Shown: piece after piece, positions 1 to 11,517 of the stretch | Position numbering within the stretch: position 1 is the first letter of the stretch | Layout of the letters: each line of letters begins with the position of its first letter | Source of the DNA: Mactromeris polynyma | Taxonomy: Eukaryota > Mollusca > Bivalvia > Venerida > Mactridae | Length of the DNA stretch: 64,000 bases | Assembly (NCBI GenBank): GCA_032209605.1 | Contig: JASFXZ010000015.1 | Location: 1,488,001 to 1,552,000 of the forward strand | Direction: 5' to 3' | The notes under the pieces: generated by a model | The model's input: only the letters and a program-made list of their open reading frames with translations | Database searches by the model: none | Told to the model about the DNA's origin: nothing | Made by a program: the position numbers and the translations under genes

Positions 1-1967
1 TCATAAACTGACTTTATTTCTAGCTAAAGGTTGCAGTTCTATATTTCTACCGCTGGAACGTGTTTAACCATCATGGACAAAGGCTTCAGACAGAATCATT
101 ATGAAGAGATTATTTATAAATTGTAAATTAGTCTGGAAGATAAACAAACTTTTCATTGATTTTTTTCATCAACTAAATGTCTTCAATTCGATGTTCCACC
201 ATATAATATGTTATATTTTATACAGGTAGATGGAAACCGTCATGATTGGCTGTGGTGTTCTCACACTGTTCTTCAGCTCAATCCTTTCGCCTTAATTGAT
301 TTGCAGCAGAGTTACAGTGTGTTCTCCTTCTATCTTGTAAATCGTTTCTGCTGTCGTAAGTATTTGCTATTTATCGAAAAGAAAACTCAAAAGCGAGACA
401 TCGTGGTCGCGGGGCAGAGTCCTGACCCGAATGTCGTGAATTAGCATCCCTAAGATGACGTAGTTGAATCTCGGTCTTCACATTCTCTAAATGTGGCTAA
501 AGTATTGGTTAGAAACTCAGGAAGCGGTCATAGCATTTGATAAATATACACAATGAAGGATATTAACTTTTTTCACAATCGATTTAAAACACAGCTATGC
601 TGTTAGATCACAAACGCGTACATGCTAGAACATGACAGAGTCTGTAATTGTTCTTTAACTTTTGTAGAAATGTGCATTTCATACCATGTCGATGTAGCGT
701 TTCACGATATGCCTACGACCGAGTTTAACTGACGTTATTAACAACCACAATATTCTGATATAGTATTGTAAAATGCAATAATTTAATGCAGTAGAATTCA
801 AAGACTTCAGCGTAACTTTTATATCTCTAAGAGAAGCAACTGGGCGTTGAAACATACCTTTGTTTTAACTTCCTGTCACTTCTGTTTCATTTCCGAAAAT
901 AGGATCGGTTGCAATTTGTTACTTCACATCAATTTCCTCTTTTACCTAACGGAAATGATAGCAACTTCATTATAGTATCACGCACAAAAATATTTTCGAA
1001 AATCCTAATTGTAATCACTTCTCCCACAGTCCTCCCTTCTCCTCCTTATATATTCCAGAAATAAAAGGACACCGCATCTGCAGCGCCCAATAAATTATTT
1101 TATATACTTTATATACAGTGTTTGCCTTTAAACGTACATGTCCATGTAAAAGCGTCCTGGCAAGCACGTGGTGGGTGCATTGTAAATATAAATTGCTTCA
1201 TTATAACCTTAGATGCACGTGAGGCTAACAACGGGATGATGGAGTTGACTAGTGTTCCTGTATTCTAAACAGTACTAACTTTACTGTCGGTAAATGATTG
1301 AAAACTACCGGGAGGTAGGACGAAGTCCATTTCGAATTATCTCCGGGGTAAACCTGAATTTGATTTCAAAAGACCCCCTCATTCCCTAATTTATGTTTAT
1401 CGCTATACATGTCCTATGCACTAATTGATATAAATAAATATGGTAAGCATCAAAACAACAACAAGAAAACAACATGATTTCAATTAAATTAAAGCGATTT
1501 CGTTAGCTCAATCAGCGAAGGGGTAATCTAAACAGCGCGGGGTAATATGAAATCCGATTCAAGTTACCCCGGGGGTAACATGAAATCTATTATGATTACT
1601 GTGGATAACTTGAACTTTTTATACCGCGCAACGGACGTTGCTTTTGGTCGCCAGAGCGGAATGAATTTAGTATTAAGCATTTAAAAATGTCTACAGTTTA
1701 AGAAACTGACGCGTGTTGACCATTGTCACATTGTTTGCATGTGTGTAACACTTGTTTTCCATTTTAGCGGAGCGACTTCATGATTTGAAGATACTTGTCG
1801 GCGATGATCCTAACAATTTGAGTGTGTGTATTGATTACCCCACTACTATTGGTAGGAATTGTACACTGAGAGTACCGACCCTTTGTCAAGGACGTTATGT
1901 AAAACTTCAGCTGTTCGCAAGAGAAATACTTAATATTTGTGAAGTCGAAGTTTACAGTATTATGTAA
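1..1967 (+). CDS. PAN/F-type lectin gene 1, 3' part (exons 4-5)
   Basis: Two coding exons, 226-355 and 1768-1967 (TAA included), are visible; exons 1-3 lie upstream of the window. Exon 4 follows a TATACAG acceptor, starts in phase 0 with VDGNRHD and ends before a GTAAGT donor. Exon 5 follows ATTTTAG and its first two bases complete the split codon. Together they encode the last 109 residues of an F-type lectin domain: VDGN, CSHT, NPFALIDL, NR-F-CC, RLHDLKILVG, GRYVKLQ and a terminal CEVEVYS. The family usually binds fucosylated glycans outside the cell. Here the Arg-x-Asp part of the usual fucose motif is shortened to Arg-Phe-Cys-Cys. Compared with gene 3, exon 4 differs only in codon 151 (Trp here, Ala there). 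The identification is firm; the ligand is unknown. Confidence 0.85.
226..355 (+). CDS. Lectin gene 1 exon 4
   Basis: 130 bp, phase 0 at entry and one base left over at exit. It carries the core of the F-type lectin domain, including the vicinal Cys-Cys pair. The in-frame ATG at 208 lies in the intron before the acceptor and is not a start codon. Confidence 0.85.
356..1767 (+). other. Intron 4 of lectin gene 1
   Basis: This 1.4-kb intron has no recognisable gene. It contains GGGGTAA-type motifs between about 1345 and 1580, ending in a near-perfect palindrome at 1563-1579. The same intron occurs in gene 2 (30172-31513) and gene 3 (53030-54574). The gene 3 copy has a private stretch of about 150 bp near 54150-54295. 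Confidence 0.7.
1768..1967 (+). CDS. Lectin gene 1 exon 5 (terminal)
   Basis: 200 bp including TAA. It encodes RLHDLKILVG to CEVEVYSIM, the last strands of the F-type lectin fold. The loop before CEVEV reads F-A-R-E-I-L-N in this copy. Confidence 0.85.
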
Positions 1968-2269
1968 ACACAACACGCAATGGGAAAACTGCATGTTTAA
2001 AATTATTGACATCATTTTGTTAAGTTCTATGAGAATGTGGAACTTTCCTAAGGTGTGAATTTTGTGAATTAATTTACATACCTAGAAATTGCTTCTATTC
2101 GTTTTCAGAAGCGAAAAATACATTAAGCTATTAAAGCTACTAGTATTTTTAAATGAACAAATATTTGTATAAATATGCATTGATATTTCTATTCTACATC
2201 GTTTTGAATTAGTTGTTAAATTGATCACTTCGATTTTAATTTACGGCAGCGGAAGTCCGGGGGGGGGGG

Positions 2270-3640
2270 ATTTACCAATGTGGTTCAATTGAAAAGGTCC
2301 ATATTCAGTTATGCAAGAGACATTTATGTGTGAAAGAAAACAACTCAAAAGTATTTCATTTATGGGGAACTTGGAAGAATTTCATGTAAACAAAACGTGT
2401 CTATAAAATGCTAAAATACGGGTTAAAAAATCATACTGACAATAATAAGTACATTAAAAAGGATTCATTGAAACTATATTTTGAGAGAATGCCAAATAAT
2501 TAACTGGTGGTCGCTTTTTCGAAATTGATTGCGTTCACTCGGTTTGGGTTGTACAAATTGATGGTAAAATAGATATATGTTTAATTTGTATTGGACAAAG
2601 ATTATATTATCAGTTTGTGCGAAGCTGGTCAAGCAGATTGACACACTCCAGCAATGCTTTTTTTTTATAAAATCGTTAAAAGCAATGAATGTGCTTTTTT
2701 ACAATACGAAATACTTTAACTTTCACTAAAGACTATGCTTAGTCTTTTTGATTCATTTGTGGTATCAATACTTAACTATTCTGCAGAAGTCTGGGGGGTA
2801 ATACTAAATGTAAAGAAATTAAGCGAATTCATTTAAAATTTTGTAAACGTATTTTAGATGTGAAACGATCAACCAGTAACTCTGGAGTCTATGGAGAATT
2901 GGGACGCTATCCACTTTATATCAGTAGACTTGTCAGAATAGTTAAGTATTGGCGTAAGATTGTCAATACTAATACTTGTGTTTTATTAACGTCGTATTCA
3001 ATTATGTTAAAAGATGCACAAAATGGTAAAACCAATTGGGCAACTAATTTTAGAGAAACTCTGTACTCATATGGTTATGGGTGTGTATGGGAAAATCCCT
3101 ACCATGTTAACTGTAACTCTGTTGTTTTATTGTTGAAGCAACGATTGATTGACAATTTTATTCAGAGTTGGAGAAGTGATATTTCTTATTATTTCTTACT
3201 TATTATATACAAACATTTGAAATTCGATTTAGAATATAAGCCATACCTTGAAATCATTGGAAATAAGCTGTATAGGCAATTATTGACAAAATTTAGAATA
3301 TGTACTCATAAATTAAGGATTGAAACTGGACAAAATAGACTAGAGAGGAACGAACGCATACGTGAAGTACGTTTTAACCTGGAAATTGAAGACAAATTTC
3401 ATTTTATTTTAATCTGTAATACACATAAGCTTGTTAGAAAAAGGTACATAGATTCATATGTTTCTATTAGACCAAGTATGTTTAAATTATACCAATTACT
3501 TTCTTCAAAAGACGTGGTTATTCTTAATAATTTAGCGTGTTTCATAAACTGTGCAATAAAAATTAGGACAAATTTACTTCAATAGAGCAATTATTATTAT
3601 TATTAGTAGTAATTGTTTTACATTAATATATATGTCTATA
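2270..3640 (+). mobile_element. LINE gamma remnant, 3' part of ORF2 (unit A)
   Basis: Two successive pieces of the same kind of LINE C-terminal region lie here. The first (about 2280-2720) is badly decayed. The second (about 2725-3590) is well preserved and ends in an ATT-repeat tail at 3588-3604. The 5' part with endonuclease and reverse transcriptase is missing. An oligo-G run (about 2259-2269) marks the left edge in units A and C. In unit A the fragment follows lectin gene 1 on the same strand. Confidence 0.65.
2860..3585 (+). pseudogene. LINE ORF2 C-terminal fragment, open 241 codons
   Basis: The frame encodes the region downstream of the reverse transcriptase seen in many invertebrate LINEs. 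Recognisable blocks in order are a YGELGRYPLYI block, NW...GYGCVW, RLIDNFIQSW, LTKFRICTHKLRIETG, an IEDKFHF(I)LIC block and a closing PSMFKLYQLL...NLACFINCA. Some cysteines usually found before the IEDEFHF block are missing. There is no initiating context: the ATG is internal to the family alignment and the catalytic domains are absent. The unit C copy is frameshifted and the unit B copy is cut at about 35282, so this is a fossil despite being open. Confidence 0.6.
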
Positions 3641-4059
3641 GTATAAGTGTGACGTTTTATTATATTTTATTTACTTTTATTTGAATGTTTTTTTAAATAT
3701 TTCAATCCTTCTTTTATTTTATTTAAACATTCATACGTAACATATAGGAGCTTATCATATACATGTACATATAAATGCATAATAAATGTGACAGTTGTTT
3801 AAAGATATACTACATTGTAGGTATTTCTATATCTATTATATTGATAGTTCATATATTCACAGTTAAAAAAAAAAAGAAATGTGACAATATGACAAAAAGG
3901 TTTTTATGTAGAAAAAGATAGAAACCTGATACACCTTTGATATAAACTAGTCTAGTATACTATTACAGTACGACATTGAAAAGCGACTAGATCATTTCGA
4001 TGTGTGGTTAAAACAGCTGTTGACAAATCAACGAGGAATGCTTACAGTATACGTTATAT
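3641..4059. other. AT-rich spacer, no gene seen
   Basis: This stretch between the gamma tail and the alpha 3' coding end is AT-rich with an A-run at 3867-3877. It may include alpha's 3' untranslated region. No feature can be supported. Confidence 0.5.
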
Positions 4060-4102
4060 TTAGTTCTTGATTAGATCAAAGGCAGGTGTTTGTTAAATAT
4101 TG

Positions 4103-4678
4103 TTAAAAAACGATCATTGACCTTTCGCTGTTTAAGGTACATAGCCAGTGTTTTAAATTCGTATTTAAATATATTGTATAGGTTGCTGGTTTTAGTCCAA
4201 TTGTCGCTTTCAAAGTATGCTTTGCTATGCAAAAACCTATTAATGATAGTATTTGGTTCATATAATGGTATTCGCAATTACTTATCTTATATCCATTAAC
4301 TATATGTTTAAGATTCCGGACATTTTTATTTATCCCACACATATTGAATACAGTTTGAACATCAGTCCATAATTTATTCGTTTGTGGACAATCGATGAAA
4401 AGATGATTATATGTTTCGGTAACATTGCATATGTAGCAGTTTTTCGTTTCGGATATTTTCCATTTGAATCTTAGTTCATTTGTTGTAATTATATTCTGAA
4501 TAATTCTATATTTGAATTGTTTTATTTTGTTATCTGGGATTGAATGCATAAAGGAGTATAGTGCAGACCAATCAATGTGTAAGTTAAGTACAACTTCCCA
4601 GTGACCATGCATGTACGGTTTGGTGAATTTTGACGATATAAGATACTTATAAAATGTAGTTGCTGTTAATATATTCAA
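4103..4678 (-). pseudogene. LINE alpha ORF2, C-terminal zinc-finger region
   Basis: 191 open codons encode the end of a LINE ORF2, with a C-x2-C and H-x4-C arrangement (CYICNVTETYNHLFIDC) typical of the zinc-binding domain after the reverse transcriptase. The frame continues, with a shift, from the fragment at 4647-5180. Confidence 0.65.
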
Positions 4679-5260
4679 GTCTTAATTTATTGACTTTTAT
4701 CTCAAGAGAAGTATCAACTAATGTTTGTTTTGACTCTGTGGATTTTAAAGTATGCTTCCATGATTTAGGGATTGATTTTAGTAATATGCTGTATTCTGAT
4801 ATCCAGTTGTGTGTGCTAATAAGTTTGTTACGAATTGTTTGTGAACTTAGATCACCGTGTTTGTCTAGCAGGTCATTAATAAAGAGTATCTTAGAGTTTA
4901 TCCAGTTTGTGAATATTAAACATTTACCGTTGTACTTGATAGTTTTGTTTCCCCATATTACTTCTTTGCGTATTTCGCGGAAGTTTTTAATTTCTGCACA
5001 ATTTGTGCTTTTTAACTGTAACCATATGTTTACAATGTCTTCATAGAATGTTGGTATTTTTTTATCTAATAGCTTTGTATTGTTTAGATTCATGTACAAC
5101 AGCATGAAATTGTTACCGTATTGTTTAAAGTATAAATTTGGTATCATTTTCCACTTAGCCGTATTGTTATTATCATACATAGCTTGTACTCATTTTATTT
5201 TTAACGACATTATATATGACTCAATATTTAGCATTTCTAGTCCTAATCGTTTATCGCCGA

Positions 5261-5730
5261 TCAATGTCTTTCTTTTAAGTGTGTCTCTGTTACCGTGGTT
5301 TTGTTTAATTGTAATCCTGATAAGTTTCCGAAGTTTTCAATTATGTTCAAAACACAATTAACTTCCTGTTCCGATTGAACAAATAATGTCGTGTCGTTAG
5401 CTAAATGAGAGAGTTTTACACTGTCTAAATTAGTTATTTGTATACCTTTTATATCATCCGAATTTCGTATATTAATTGCCATTGTTTCAACAATTATTAT
5501 GAAAATTAATGCGGATTTTGGACATCCTTGACGTATTCCTCGGTGTGGATTAAAGCATTGCGATCTCCAGCCATCATACATGTTTTAATATTTGAATACA
5601 TTGTTCTTATCCATTTTTTGAACATATCATTAAAGCCAAAATGTTTCAGTGCGCTGAACATGAAGTTCCATTCAACAGTATCAAATGCTTTTCTAAAGTC
5701 TAAAAATAGGATTGCGCCTTCAATTTGCAA
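5261..5730 (-). pseudogene. LINE alpha reverse transcriptase core, frameshifted
   Basis: Two overlapping frames (5506-5730 and 5261-5581) together span RT motifs A to C. Motif A is FLDFRKAFDTVEW, motif B is RGIRQGCP, and motif C is LANDTTLF with the first catalytic Asp replaced by Asn. Confidence 0.7.
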
Positions 5731-6548
5731 CTTTTCCGCGTAATCTATGATGTCTTGTATTTGCCGAATGTTATTTCCAATAAATCTATTTTTAATATAG
5801 CCTTGTTGGTCAGTATTAACTATTTTGTGGATTACTTGTTGTATTATGCTGGATATTTATTTGAAATGTTAATTTATTATATCACTCTCTCACATACAAA
5901 TTGTTGTGAATCATTACATGTTTTCATATATGTGTATTTGTTGTTTGTTTTTTTTCGTGTTTTTTTTCTCATTACAATGTACTTCACTTTACTGATTTGC
6001 TATTTTGTGTGTACTTTGACAAAATGTAGTACAAATGTTGTAAAATAAAATTTTAATCTTTATTTTCGTCTCATCTATATACATGTACATACATAAAACA
6101 TAGCCAACTATTAGTATATAGCCACTCTTAATAAGAGTTATAAGAGACTAGACAGTACAATAAAACATCAAATTATCACATGATATTAGACATTACACAA
6201 TAGTATGTAATAAATATTTACATATATGCATATAAAACTGAAAAAACAGTTGTTAATTGTTATTAAAAATAGCAATAAAGCATAAAACACGTGTAAGAAA
6301 CTGAATAATATCGTGCACTATTGAGCATACATAAAAATAATATTATGAAATCCATTTAGGACCAATCGATTTTGTACCGCATTTATACATGAATAAGACT
6401 TGTGACCCCAAATAGCGGCAACGTAACTAATAGTAGGCCAAACAATGTAATCATACAGTTGTGTATATACATTATATGGTACCCCCCGACATACTTGCAT
6501 TTGGCTATAACAAGGCCAAGGGCTCGACTTGCACTCTGTGCTACAAAG

Positions 6549-7320
6549 TTAACTTTGCTGTAATATTATAGTCAACATCGTCACCTCAGTGCACAAAGTG
6601 GATAAGTACCATTGAAATGCACTGCACTTATTCACTTTTTGCACTAAGGTGACGACATGTTCATTTAAAACTAGTCCAAAGTATGTATATTTATCAACTG
6701 TATCTAGATTAGCATTGCCAAAGTAAAAATCAAAAAGTGTTCTTTGAACAGACTTTGGGCGAAAATATACAATTTGACTTTTGTTTCTTTTAATTGACAT
6801 TCCATTGGTGCAGCACCAGTCATTAAGAGCATTAAGTAAACACTTTAAATCTCTTTCATTTTCAGCAAGTAGAACAATATCGTCTGCATACAATAACATT
6901 CATATTGTATCATTTCCACACTGTACACCAATATCAAAAGACTTCAGATATATTGCTAGGTCATTAATAAACAAATTGAACAAAAGGGGAGATAATGTAC
7001 AACCCTGACGTAAACCCGATCGTTCATCAAACCAATCGGTAGATAAAGCATTTACTCTGACACAAGACAGTTGAGTACAAATATTTTATAGCAGTTAACA
7101 TCCTACCTTTAATACCCATATCAAACATTTGTTTCCAAAGTGAGTCACGATTTATATAGTCATATGTATTTTTTAAGTCTATACATGTACACAAAGTTGA
7201 ACGTTTTTGCTTCTTCCTTGTATCAATACTATTTGTGAGGGTAGATAATTGATCTATAGTACTACGTTTCTGTCTAAAACCATTTTGTAGTACAAGTGCA
7301 AGAAGTCGTAGAAGCATCAT
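6549..7320 (-). pseudogene. LINE beta reverse transcriptase fragments
   Basis: Fragments 7027-7320 (GFRQKRSTIDQ, then CIDLKNTYDYINR, RT motifs 2a and A) and 6549-6899 (LLYADDIVLLAEN, motif C with an intact Asp pair) belong to one RT. The N-terminal part of RT, present in unit C at about 59976-60404, is deleted. Confidence 0.7.
6577..6656. repeat. 80-bp hairpin insertion in LINE beta (unit A only)
   Basis: Arms 6577-6607 and 6626-6656 are inverted repeats of 31 bp that match at 27 positions, with an 18-bp loop. The unit C copy (59336-59346) reads straight through this site with an intact RT frame. The hairpin is therefore an insertion in unit A, probably a tiny foldback or MITE-like element. 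Confidence 0.75.
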
Positions 7321-7806
7321 CTAGTTAAACTTCATCAGGAATTGTTTTCTTTTTACTATGACCGATACCAATTTTACCTATCGATTTCCAAAATTTTGAC
7401 TTATTAATGTTACAGTCATTTAACAATTCCTTCTGCATGTTATACCAATGACGACGCTTCGCCTTCTGAATCTCAGCGTCAAAATGCTTTCGTAAGCGTA
7501 CGTACTCAGTTTTAAAATTAGTTTTTTTCTGCTCTATTAAAACAATTTAACCATCTTCGTTCTGATTGAGAAAGATTAAATCATAACAAAGACAATTAAT
7601 CATTCCACCATGGTTTACTAGGCCGGTGTTTTCTGGTAGAACATGTTGCAGAAATGGTTTTAAAGGGAATGTTATTATACATAGTATTTTTTATAATAGT
7701 GCATGCTCTACATCACCTGTTTTACTCATATATGGTGAACAATAACAGTTAACTTTCCATGTCAGGTGTATTTGTCGGAGTAATACTCCTAAGATTACCA
7801 CATTTG

Positions 7807-8553
7807 TTAATCACATCGTTTGTTAGATTTAACAGAAAAATCGGAGAACAAATCCAAATTTTCGTGACGTACAATACAATAATCAACAACTGATGCTCCT
7901 TTCACAGAAACAGAAGTAAAATCATTTGTTGTGGAGTATATTCCATTCAACATACACTTATTAGTATTAATTAAACAATCTATGAACAACTCGCCGTATT
8001 CATTAGTAGAAAAATCAATTACATCACGAGAAAGTGATGAATCGACCCCTGGGATATAGTCATCCAAATTTCCAGTGCGGCTGTTAAAATCTCCACAAAT
8101 AAATATTAGCCCATCGCTTTGGAAAGAGTACACATTAGCTAGCAATTGATCATAGAAAGCATTAACATCGAACGGACGAGATGAATTCTTTGGCGGTAGA
8201 TAACATACACATGGGAATAAAACTGAATTAGTGGTTTTGTGAGACATTTTTAACCATAATATATCTTCAAATGTGTTATCAACAATACATATATTAAACA
8301 AATCACACAAAGATTGTTTAATAAAGAAACCTACACCACAGGTACCAGTCCTAGTATTGAAATGGATGTTTGTTCTATTAAAACCTAACCATCTATAACC
8401 TTCAATATCTAAAACATTATTATTTACAAGATGTGTTTCGGCTACACCTAAAATATCAAAATTATTGTTTAGAATATAGCTAGATCTTAAAATAAAATTA
8501 TCTGAAGACTTCTCAGAGTTCCATCCTCTCACGTTCCAAAACCCAACATTAAG
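7807..8553 (-). pseudogene. LINE beta ORF2 endonuclease domain
   Basis: Directly downstream of the TAG that ends ORF1, and in the same frame, the sequence reads NVGFWNVRGWN, then FDILGVAETHL (catalytic Glu), GVGFFIK, ICGDFNSRTG and VDYCIVR. These are the conserved blocks of the AP-type endonuclease that nicks target DNA. No ATG lies near its start. The first in-frame ATG is deep inside the domain. The final PDHS block is destroyed here by a 14-bp deletion that unit C does not have. Confidence 0.7.
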
Positions 8554-9330
8554 CTAATATGGACGTCTGTTCTGACCACCACGGTTCCGTCCTCTACCTC
8601 CGCCACTTCTGCCACCGCGTCCACGACCAGTAGTGTTGTAGCCATTACTATTGTTGCCACGTACTTCCTGAGAATAGGTCCTAGGAGAATTGTACCTTCT
8701 ACCACTTACGTAAGGCACACCTGCAATATCACGCGTATTAGAGAAACGCCTCTGGTCACTATGACGGTTGCCGCGTATACTGTCTGGCTGATCTGTGGAT
8801 TGTCGATGAATGACGCGTGAGCCCCGAATAATCAGATTGGTACTTTTGAGTGAGTTCAATATGGTCCGAACATTGTTGGCCATCACACGATCCGCCTTGG
8901 TTTGGTCATGTTGAACTAAAACGTTTGAGTATTGTTGGTGAGACTTCAGAGACGCCTTGTTTGCCATAACCTTCCGTTTATCTTCGTGAGATTTCATTTT
9001 GGCAATAACAACACCAGGTTTAGAAGAACATCTCGAAACCTTCCTATCCGCACTTCTGCATGTCACGCCATGAATCTTGAGACCGTCTTTGATAAATGCA
9101 TTGACTTTGGTTGCAGTGTTTTCATTGTCGGTCTCAGGGATATCTCTGATTACGATATTCAATGTAATATCGTTACATGAAGCGTTGATAGTCTCCTTAG
9201 TTGAGAGTGAGTCGATCTTAGGGTATACTAGGTCAAGTTCAGATTTAAACTCATCATAGAGTCCTTTATAGTGTCCATACGGTTGTCGACATCCTTACGT
9301 ATTCGATTCATTTCGGTTGTAACACGCCCG
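8554..9330 (-). pseudogene. LINE beta ORF1 (coiled coil, RRM-like, RGG tail)
   Basis: The main open stretch is 8554-9162, and a frameshifted extension to about 9330 encodes a probable coiled coil. The domain starting LNIVIRDIPETDNEN resembles the RRM-like fold of L1-type ORF1 proteins. The tail from about 8640 to 8560 is Arg/Gly-rich (RGG-type, RNA binding). ORF1 proteins normally coat the element's RNA. The frame ends at a TAG (8554-8556), and the endonuclease continues in the same frame immediately after it. The unit C copy is 9 codons longer in the linker before the RGG tail. Confidence 0.65.
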
Positions 9331-9355
9331 TCAAGTACCTGAGCGACCTTATTTT

Positions 9356-11320
9356 ATGTTAATGTAGTAACATTTAGGTTATAAGGTATTAAATTACTTG
9401 TTAATTTCTTGTTTAGTATCTTAAGTGACATTATATATGTATGAAATTATCATTATTATAGTAGCGAACATGCATATTACTTTCAAATTTCTTCATTTTC
9501 CGGAATCGCTTTATCATCTTGACTATTGTGTATCATGTATAACCATCTCCGTTTTATATGTTTTATATGTTGCTATTTAATGAATTGGTTGTCATATTAT
9601 GTTATGTTACTTTCATGGGCCTAATGGCAGGAATTCTGAAAATAAACTTCTTGTAAAAATCTTCTTTATTTTCTTGATTTGATGCGTAAAATATTATGTG
9701 TTTGTCCGCACATTAGTCGTTAAGAATATCATGTATATGAGATACTGATCTTAAGTGCCTGAATATGGCCAGTAAATAGTTTTATACCCTTAGTTTGAGT
9801 AATTACACCAAGGTCTCAGTCGTAGGAAAAGTTCGCTTTAGAAAGCATGTAACACAGAATGTAGTAAAGAAGTAAAAATAACGCCACATGCATAATACAA
9901 TGCCTCCCCGCACAGACCCCCGGGAAAACAGTAGTCTACAAAATAGTAGGCACTGAGAATGTGCATGGGTAAACATCTATTGGAATATGGACACAAGGAG
10001 TGGTCTATAGCCGATCATGAAACAAGTTTAATGTTTTTCCACAAAATACATATTGCATTTCCACCGTTTTTATTGTAGCGTAGCATACTGAACAAAACGT
10101 CCACTTTTTGTTTTGCGCACGTGTGAATAAATCGGTAAACATTTGTCCGCCTATATTTTATACACCTTTCTCGCATTTTATGGGGAAAATGTAAAGTAAC
10201 GTGCACAATGATTCATTGCTCACACCCTGTGTGTTGAATTTATACATTATGCAATCATTTGTTGAGTAGAAAACATAAAAGCTTTCCGGTATTATGCTTA
10301 CGAGGTATATGGCAGGGAACATTAGCGATAATATAATACGTTGTTGACATTATCATTAAAAAGTCATCAATTATAAGTGAAAATATTTAAGATTCACTTA
10401 AGATGCTTATGTAATATGGGCCCAGAGCAACCCAAGAAGCATTAGTTGATCTCACACGTGCATGCATGTTATTCTATTTACGATTTTCTCTAATTGTTCT
10501 CGTTTTAACAAGCCGAGCATGTGTAGACCATTTTGTTGTATATAAACTCATGGTAATGAACGGAAATTGACCCCTTCGCGAATTCGTTACTTGTTTTTTT
10601 ACAATAGTTATAGGATAAAGACAGATATCTGTTTCATTTCGACAGGTCCGAAAACATGGCGTGTAAAACAGTTATGTACACACAGAAAGACAACACTGTT
10701 TTACACGAATTTAATTTTATTCTGATTTCATGACGTACAGACCGTTGATAGTGAATTATAGCAACAAGACTTCGCTTGATACATGATAATGATTCACATA
10801 AATATAATGTGTGTGAGAGTGGCATAATCAGTTAAGCATCACAAATAAAATACAACATCACACATACGCAATAGATAATTATATAATGATTGCTCTATTG
10901 AAGTAATTCTTTCCTAATTTTCAATGCACAGTTAATATGCATAGAGTGTTGTAAGTCTATTGAATATACTGAAAATGACATAATTTCCCAACGGTATATC
11001 GAAATGACGATCATGCTACAAGTTCGGAGTGAAAGCTTTTATTTTCATTCTAATGTTAAAATGTTTGCATATTAAGTAAGCACGAAACTCATCAATGTTT
11101 TAAAATGCATGATTTACGCTGGGCGTACCCGTCCTAAAACTAATATTTGCAAGGTTTGTTGTGTGGACAATTATGTATGCTGATGCATATTTTATGTTCT
11201 CCATGCATGCATAACAAAATTACCACATTATTTCCTCAATTTATCGTTCTGTTTACTTAATATTTGACATTCTGTATGCAGTAAACAAACAGAAAGCTTG
11301 GTGCTGTATGGATACAAATA
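9356..11320. other. Spacer without recognisable genes (unit A)
   Basis: About 2 kb of AT-rich DNA with only short frames on either strand and no recognised family. The same spacer is in unit B (35641-37480) and unit C (62660-64000). Unit A has lost short pieces relative to both, near 9395 and near 10330. Confidence 0.6.
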
Positions 11321-11327
11321 GTGTAGG

Positions 11328-11385
11328 CACTGTAACGTAAATATGCGCGGTAACGTAAATATGCGCTGTAACGTAAATAGGCACA
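11328..11385. repeat. 18-bp triplication
   Basis: Three tandem 18-bp copies containing GTAACGTAAATA. Unit B has a single copy at about 37340. Confidence 0.7.
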
Positions 11386-11517
11386 CATAGGTATTATTTT
11401 ACAAATCCCATCCGCAAAGACAAAGCTTTTTTTAAATTTATACAACTGTATGCTGAAGTAGACATAACTATAAACATGTTAGCTTAAAAATTATTAAATT
11501 AAATTTGATTTTGTTAG

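Larger units (their letters stand above)
4060..5880 (-). mobile_element. LINE alpha, 5'-truncated, minus strand (unit A)
   Basis: Read on the minus strand from about 5870 to 4070, the fragments give the reverse transcriptase of an L1/Tx1-like LINE: a DQQGYIKNRFIG block, FLDFRKAFDTVEW (motif A), RGIRQGCPKSALIF, and LANDTTLF where xADD is expected. A long connection region follows, then a zinc-finger-like CYIC...HLFIDCP block (about 4400-4460). There is a frameshift near 5510-5580. The endonuclease and ORF1 are absent, so the element is 5' truncated. The Asp-to-Asn change in the catalytic pair also occurs in unit C, so this element was dead, or at least mutated, before the segment was duplicated. 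Confidence 0.75.
6050..9355 (-). mobile_element. LINE beta, minus strand (unit A)
   Basis: Read on the minus strand, this non-LTR element contains a partial ORF1, then an AP-type endonuclease, then reverse transcriptase with YADD and a C-terminal tail, ending near 6050. Compared with the unit C copy it has lost about 430 bp of RT (junction near 7290), about 150 bp near 7693, and 14 bp that include the endonuclease PDHS block (near 7764). It has gained an 80-bp hairpin (6577-6656). The ORF1 N-terminus is cut at the element's 5' edge (about 9355). Confidence 0.75.

Noticed and set aside
208..444. Stand-alone 78-residue protein
   Set aside because: The ATG lies before a splice acceptor and the tail after GTAAGT is intron. 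Only 226-355 is coding, as exon 4 of the lectin.
4660..6048. Plus-strand frames rich in Leu/Phe over LINE alpha
   Set aside because: Antisense shadows of the minus-strand RT frames.
7807..8532. Endonuclease frame starting with a methionine at 8532
   Set aside because: The codon there is GTG, not ATG; the domain continues upstream to the TAG.
11257..11445. Minus-strand frame with AYLRYSAYLRYRAYLRY
   Set aside because: Product of the 18-bp triplication; single copy in unit B.
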